This document shows positions 60,227 to 64,000 of a stretch of DNA of 64,000 bases, one piece after another (the first letter of the stretch is position 1; the number at the start of each line of letters is the position of its first letter). The DNA lies in NCBI RefSeq assembly GCF_003259435.1, contig NZ_QLMA01000004.1, positions 124,001 to 188,000 of the forward strand. The letters run 5' to 3'. The notes under the pieces are model-generated. The model did not search any database. It had not been told where the DNA came from and saw nothing but the letters and a program-made list of their open reading frames with translations. A program made the translations under genes and the position numbers. The stretch comes from Chitinophaga dinghuensis. GTDB taxonomy: Bacteria > Bacteroidota > Bacteroidia > Chitinophagales > Chitinophagaceae.

Positions 60227-62263
60227 ATGAAACGTTTATCTCTAAATAGGAATATAGGAATAATGGCCCATGTCGATGCCGGTAAAACTACTGTCACTGA
60301 AAGAATGCTGTATTACACCGGACTTACACATAAAATGGGAAGTGTAGACGAAGGAAATACCGTAATGGACAGCGATCCGCAAGAAGAGAAACGTGGTATT
60401 ACCATCTCTTCCGCGGCCATCACTACCTACTGGAAGGACCATCAGATCAATATCATTGATACTCCCGGACACGTGGATTTCACTGCCGAAGTGGAACGCT
60501 CTCTGCGCATACTCGACGGCGGTATCGTGGTTTTCTGCGCCAAATCAGGCGTACAGCCACAGTCGGAAACAGTATGGCGGCAAGCAGATAAATACGGCGT
60601 TCCAAGAATTATTCTCATTAATAAAATGGATAGACAAGGGGCCGACTTTAACCGCGTGCTGAAAGAGGTACGCGACGTACTGCATACCAATGCAGTGCCT
60701 GTTCAGTTACCTATTGGCGCGGAAGATAATTTCAGCGGTATCATAGACCTGATCAACATGCAGGCCGAGGTTTGGAATAGCGAAGATGGTAAACAATATG
60801 ATATCGTGGAGATACCTGCCCACCTGCTACAGGATGCTCTCCAGGCACGGCAACATTTACTGGAAGAACTATCCCTGCTGGATGAACAGATCTTCGAAAA
60901 ATATACGGAAGATCCGCTGCAAATAACAGCAGATGATTTGTATCGCGCTATCAGAAAGTCTACTTTAAACAGTACTCTAACGCCGGTACTGGCTGCTGCG
61001 GCATACCGGAATAAAGGTGTGCAACCATTGCTGGACGCCGTAGTTGCCTATCTGCCTGCGCCGGAAGATATCAAAACCATCCATGTGATGGAGCCTGAGC
61101 AGGAACTGACAGTAGATACCGAAAGTCCGCTGACAGCCCTGGCCTTTAAAATCATGACTGATGAATTCGCAGGTAAATTAACGCTCGTCAGAGTATATAC
61201 CGGCATACTTCGTACAGGCGATACCGTATGGAACAGCCGAACCGGTAAACGAATGAGAGTAAGTCGCTTGCTACGCATCATGTCCGATAAATTTGAACAG
61301 GTGGAAAGCATCGAAGCCGGCGATATAGGCGCAGTGGTAGGTATGAAAGATGTTCGTACCGGCGACACGCTGTCCGAAGGCAACCAGCCTCTACTCTTGG
61401 AACAGATTAGCTTCCCGGAACCAATGATCGGTTATGCCATCGAACCGAAATTGACGAAAGATACCAACAAGCTGGGAGAGGTACTTGCCAGACTCCTGGA
61501 CGAAGATCCTACCTTACAAGTGAGTGTGGATGAGGTATCCGGACAAACAATTCTCAAAGGAATGGGAGAACTGCATCTGGAAGTGGTGATGGAAAAAATG
61601 GCGACGCACTATCAACTGGAAGTCAATAAAGGACAACCGCAGATTGCTTATAAAGAGCTGTTTACCACCACGGTTACTCATAAAGAAGTGTACAAAAAAC
61701 AAAATGGTGGTTCCGGTAATTTTGCAGCCATCGAATTTGAAATCGGTCCCCGTGAAGACGGCCAGTCAGGGCTCGAATTCGTGAACTCGATCAGTGGCGG
61801 GGCTATCCCTAAGGAATTCATTCCTGCGGTCCAGAAAGGCTTTGAATCTGCCATGAAAACAGGCATCCTCGCAGGATACCCTATGCAATCTATGCGGGTA
61901 CGCCTGGTAGATGGAAGTATACATGATAAGGATTCCCATGCATTGGATTTTGAACACGTTGCACTATTAGGTTTCAGACATATTGCACAACAGGCGCATC
62001 CCAAACTACTGGAACCCATCATGGATGTGGAAGTTACTTTGCCGGAAGAATATACCGGCGTCATCACCGGCGATCTGAACAGAAGACGCGGTATCATCCG
62101 ACACATGGAAATGAAAGGAAATACCCAGGTGATTAAAGCAGAAGTGCCTCTGGCTGAACTATTTGGCTATGTGACCACTTTAAGAACGCTCTCCTCCGGA
62201 AGAGCCGCTGCCGCAATAACCTTCTCCGGTTACCAGGTAGCGCCGGCAAGCGTAGTCGTTTAA
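60227..62263 (+). CDS. Elongation factor G paralogue (translational GTPase)
   Basis: 678 residues with all GTPase motifs: G1 AHVDAGKTT (14-22), G2 RGITIS, G3 DTPGHVDF, G4 NKMD, followed by EF-G domains II-V ([14 protein letters not shown] onward; domain [19 protein letters not shown]; domain IV with [20 protein letters not shown] and [18 protein letters not shown]; domain [24 protein letters not shown]). The [14 protein letters not shown] switch I is intact. It is slightly shorter than housekeeping EF-G and is not in a ribosomal-protein operon, so I take it as a second EF-G. It is closer to EF-G than to TetQ/TetM-type protection proteins. Bacteroides has a starvation-linked second EF-G; whether this is its equivalent is unknown. 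Regulated by the attenuator-like leader described above. Confidence 0.9.
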   Translation: MKRLSLNRNIGIMAHVDAGKTTVTERMLYYTGLTHKMGSVDEGNTVMDSDPQEEKRGITISSAAITTYWKDHQINIIDTPGHVDFTAEVERSLRILDGGIVVFCAKSGVQPQSETVWRQADKYGVPRIILINKMDRQGADFNRVLKEVRDVLHTNAVPVQLPIGAEDNFSGIIDLINMQAEVWNSEDGKQYDIVEIPAHLLQDALQARQHLLEELSLLDEQIFEKYTEDPLQITADDLYRAIRKSTLNSTLTPVLAAAAYRNKGVQPLLDAVVAYLPAPEDIKTIHVMEPEQELTVDTESPLTALAFKIMTDEFAGKLTLVRVYTGILRTGDTVWNSRTGKRMRVSRLLRIMSDKFEQVESIEAGDIGAVVGMKDVRTGDTLSEGNQPLLLEQISFPEPMIGYAIEPKLTKDTNKLGEVLARLLDEDPTLQVSVDEVSGQTILKGMGELHLEVVMEKMATHYQLEVNKGQPQIAYKELFTTTVTHKEVYKKQNGGSGNFAAIEFEIGPREDGQSGLEFVNSISGGAIPKEFIPAVQKGFESAMKTGILAGYPMQSMRVRLVDGSIHDKDSHALDFEHVALLGFRHIAQQAHPKLLEPIMDVEVTLPEEYTGVITGDLNRRRGIIRHMEMKGNTQVIKAEVPLAELFGYVTTLRTLSSGRAAAAITFSGYQVAPASVVV

Positions 62264-62282
62264 TGTATCAACAGGAATACCC

Positions 62283-62308
62283 GGTGGTTCCTGCTCATTG
62301 GAACCACC
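62283..62308 (+). other. Hairpin after the EF-G gene
   Basis: GGTGGTTCC (62283-62291) pairs perfectly with GGAACCACC (62300-62308) around an 8-base loop, 19 bases after the EF-G stop and just before the strong terminator. It has no T-tract and could protect the mRNA 3' end. Confidence 0.55.
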
Positions 62309-62312
62309 ATAC

Positions 62313-62355
62313 AAGGAAAGGATTGATTGCTCAGCAGTCAGTCCTTTCCTTTTTA
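62313..62355 (+). terminator. Intrinsic terminator of the EF-G gene
   Basis: AAGGAAAGGATTGATTGC (62313-62330) pairs along its whole length, with two G-U pairs, to GCAGTCAGTCCTTTCCTT (62334-62351), a TCA loop between them. TTTT follows. This is a very long, strong terminator. Confidence 0.9.
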
Positions 62356-62448
62356 TACTGCTCCATTTTTTCAGCGGTAATGTTATGTCTGTGTTAAGGG
62401 TAGTTACACGAAACTTTTCATGTGACTTATTCATATAAATCCTATTAT

Positions 62449-63426
62449 ATGAAAAGAACTCCCTTATTTTTCCCATTGGGATTAGCCCTCGTTGCTATGT
62501 CTTTCGCAGGATGTAAGAAAGACGAGGTTTCCTTGCAACCGCTGCCTACAGCCAAAACCGCTGCGATCGCAGGTAATGTTAACCTGGCGGCAGTTAGTCT
62601 CACTGGCTGGATGACACAGTTATCCGATAACCTGTCTGTATCGGCTATTTCTATCCCTGGAACGCATGATTCAGGGGCCCGCTTTGAACCTATCGGCGGA
62701 ACGGCCAAATGTCAGAACCTCACGATTGCAGAGCAGTTAAATGCGGGTGTACGTTTCCTGGATATCAGGTGCCGTCACATCGACAATGCCTTTGCCATTC
62801 ATCATGGTTCTATCTATCAGAACATGAATTTTGATGACGTATTGAATGCGGTGATCTCTTTCCTGAACAGCAATCCCGGCGAAACTGTCATCATGAGCGT
62901 AAAGGAAGAATACGATGCTTCCAATACCTCGCGTTCCTTTGAGGCTACCTTCGATACCTATGTACAGAAAAATCCTTCTAAATGGTACCTCGATGCCACT
63001 ATTCCTACCCTGGGCCAGGTAAGAGGTAAGATCGTATTATTGAGAAGATTCGGCGCAGCTGCCACCCCTAAAGGTATTGCCGCTACTAACTGGGCAGATA
63101 ATACCACCTTCTCTATCAGTAACCCAGGCGCAAATCTGCGCGTACAAGATCAGTACCAGGTACCAGACAACAATGTAAAATGGACTAACCTGAACAACCT
63201 GTTCACAGAAGCTAAGAACGGCGATCAAAGCGTACTGTATGTAAACTTCGCCAGTGGCTACAAACCATTGATCTTCGGTATTCCAAGCATCACTTCTGTT
63301 TCAGATAACATTAATCCTAAACTGGATACCTATTTTGGTACGAGTAGCCATGCCCGTTATGGCGTTATTCCAATGGATTTTGTAACGGCCGACAGAGCGA
63401 CCAAAATTCTGAACACTAATTTCTAA
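62449..63426 (+). CDS. PI-PLC X-domain lipoprotein (phosphatidylinositol-specific phospholipase C-like)
   Basis: I start at the ATG at 62449 (325 residues), because the in-frame upstream ATG at 62422 would put nine residues before the signal. The N-terminus is a lipoprotein signal with lipobox SFAGC (Cys22). The catalytic domain has SIPGTHDSG (His73), RFLDIRCRH (Asp105, Arg107), and FAIHHGSIYQ (His118/His119), matching the two catalytic histidines of bacterial PI-PLC. ETVIMSVKEEYD follows. Bacterial members cleave phosphatidylinositol or GPI anchors by a metal-independent mechanism. The actual substrate of this surface or periplasmic enzyme is unknown. Single gene. Confidence 0.9.
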   Translation: MKRTPLFFPLGLALVAMSFAGCKKDEVSLQPLPTAKTAAIAGNVNLAAVSLTGWMTQLSDNLSVSAISIPGTHDSGARFEPIGGTAKCQNLTIAEQLNAGVRFLDIRCRHIDNAFAIHHGSIYQNMNFDDVLNAVISFLNSNPGETVIMSVKEEYDASNTSRSFEATFDTYVQKNPSKWYLDATIPTLGQVRGKIVLLRRFGAAATPKGIAATNWADNTTFSISNPGANLRVQDQYQVPDNNVKWTNLNNLFTEAKNGDQSVLYVNFASGYKPLIFGIPSITSVSDNINPKLDTYFGTSSHARYGVIPMDFVTADRATKILNTNF

Positions 63427-63438
63427 TCTTTTCTACTG

Positions 63439-63469
63439 CATTCCCTGGTCAATCATGGGCCGGGGAATG
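63439..63469 (+). terminator. Hairpin after the PI-PLC gene
   Basis: CATTCCCTGG (63439-63448) pairs with CCGGGGAATG (63460-63469) through nine Watson-Crick pairs and one G-U pair. Only a weak T-rich stretch follows (CTCCTGATTTCC). Probable terminator. Confidence 0.5.
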
Positions 63470-63537
63470 CTCCTGATTTCCTGTTATAAATCCTTCCAAA
63501 CTATTGCTATATTTAATCCCTTAAAAAAACAGGAACA

Positions 63538-64000
63538 GTGAAATTACTTAAAACCGCTTTGATAGCGTGCTCCACGTTTATTTGTCAGATAGCAGCTGCA
63601 CAACAATATTCTTCATGGGATTCCCTCGCCCTGACGCCGCCGATGGGCTGGAACAGCTGGAACTTTTTCGAAGGAAAAGTAAGTGAAAAAGTCATTATGG
63701 ACATGGCTGATGCCATGGTGTCCAACGGTATGAAAGCCGCCGGATATCAATATCTTGTTATTGACGATTACTGGGTAGGTGGCCGCGACAGAGAAAACAA
63801 GTTATTCCCGGATACACAACGGTTCCCACATGGTATGAAATACCTGGCGGATTATGTACATAGCAAAGGATTAAAAATTGGTATTTATTCCGACGCGGCT
63901 ACGCTCACCTGCGGTGGCGTCACCGGGAGCTACAATTTTGAAGATCTCGATGCCAAAACTTTCGCCTCCTGGGGAATAGACTATCTGAAATATGATTACT
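63538..64000 (+). CDS. Alpha-galactosidase, glycoside hydrolase family 27 (5' part, runs off the window)
   Basis: An open frame from a GTG at 63538 to the window end (154 codons seen). It starts with a signal peptide (KLLKTALIACSTFICQIAAAQ), then LALTPPMGWNSWNFF, the canonical start of GH27 catalytic domains, VIDDYWVGGRDREN, GLKIGIYSDA and DYLKYDY. The last Asp (residue 153) is the expected nucleophile in the KYD motif. GH27 enzymes remove terminal alpha-galactosyl residues. No ATG precedes in frame, so GTG is the likely start. The 3' part and any operon partners are outside the window. Confidence 0.88.
   Translation, partial: MKLLKTALIACSTFICQIAAAQQYSSWDSLALTPPMGWNSWNFFEGKVSEKVIMDMADAMVSNGMKAAGYQYLVIDDYWVGGRDRENKLFPDTQRFPHGMKYLADYVHSKGLKIGIYSDAATLTCGGVTGSYNFEDLDAKTFASWGIDYLKYDY

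Noticed and set aside
60227..62263. Tetracycline-resistance ribosomal protection protein (TetQ/TetM type)
   Set aside because: The leader-peptide arrangement first suggested it, but the G-domain and domain IV segments follow EF-G closely, and the leader is branched-chain rich and followed by a terminator, which is not the TetQ pattern.
1..64000. CRISPR array, IS element, tRNA or rRNA
   Set aside because: No regularly spaced repeats, no transposase or inverted-repeat-bounded element, and no cloverleaf or rRNA-like sequence was found by reading; a tRNA scan would settle it.

Overview
This 64 kb window comes from a Bacteroidota genome, most likely the Chitinophagaceae (Chitinophaga-like). The evidence is the pair of SusC/SusD loci, one led by a FecI-type sigma factor and FecR anti-sigma factor, the GLPGLI-type protein next to an outer-membrane beta-barrel protein, several promoter matches to the Bacteroidota TTTG / TAnnTTTG consensus, and the general absence of Shine-Dalgarno sites. 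I saw no rRNA, tRNA, CRISPR array, insertion sequence or prophage.

Layout. 64-8164 (+) is an ECF sigma / FecR / SusC (with STN domain) / SusD / TlpA-thioredoxin operon ending in a strong terminator. 12796-8289 (-) is a second SusC-SusD pair with no sigma factor. 15048-13006 (-) is a response regulator and histidine kinase. 15436-19898 (+) encodes a 1312-residue membrane NRPS with the full architecture of epsilon-poly-L-lysine synthase (adenylation, carrier, then three tandem hexapeptide-like domains separated by three pairs of membrane helices), translationally coupled to a GNAT acetyltransferase. 19765-21955 holds a recent ~1.1 kb tandem duplication that copied an unknown 250-residue gene and left fragments of both flanking genes. 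A family 61 glycosyltransferase follows (-).

23332-41784 (+) is the most unusual part: an 18.5 kb, tightly spaced six-gene operon encoding a DUF6603-type beta-rich protein (1130 aa), giant proteins of 1104, 2159 and 625 aa without recognisable catalytic domains, and two paralogous chymotrypsin-like proteases with PKD domains and a shared C-terminal domain. None has a visible signal peptide. I read it as an undescribed multi-protein assembly with its own maturation or effector proteases. Its function is unknown.

41787-42485 (-) is a stand-alone P-loop domain resembling the C-terminal half of tRNA 2-selenouridine synthase. 48586-42952 (-) holds a sensor kinase, response regulator, TonB-type outer-membrane protein and GLPGLI protein. 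The rest is mostly single genes: a phosphotransferase, a GT39 membrane glycosyltransferase, a 2-oxoglutarate oxygenase, a 1006-aa SF1 helicase, a small unknown protein with an AI-2E-type permease, DUF2200, a VOC protein, DUF2750 and a membrane-anchored unknown.

59802-62263 is a second highlight: an EF-G paralogue preceded by a consensus promoter, two short leader ORFs rich in Ile/Val/Leu codons, and a perfect intrinsic terminator ending 14 bases before the EF-G start. This has the form of amino-acid-responsive transcription attenuation. The window closes with a PI-PLC-like lipoprotein and the 5' part of a GH27 alpha-galactosidase.
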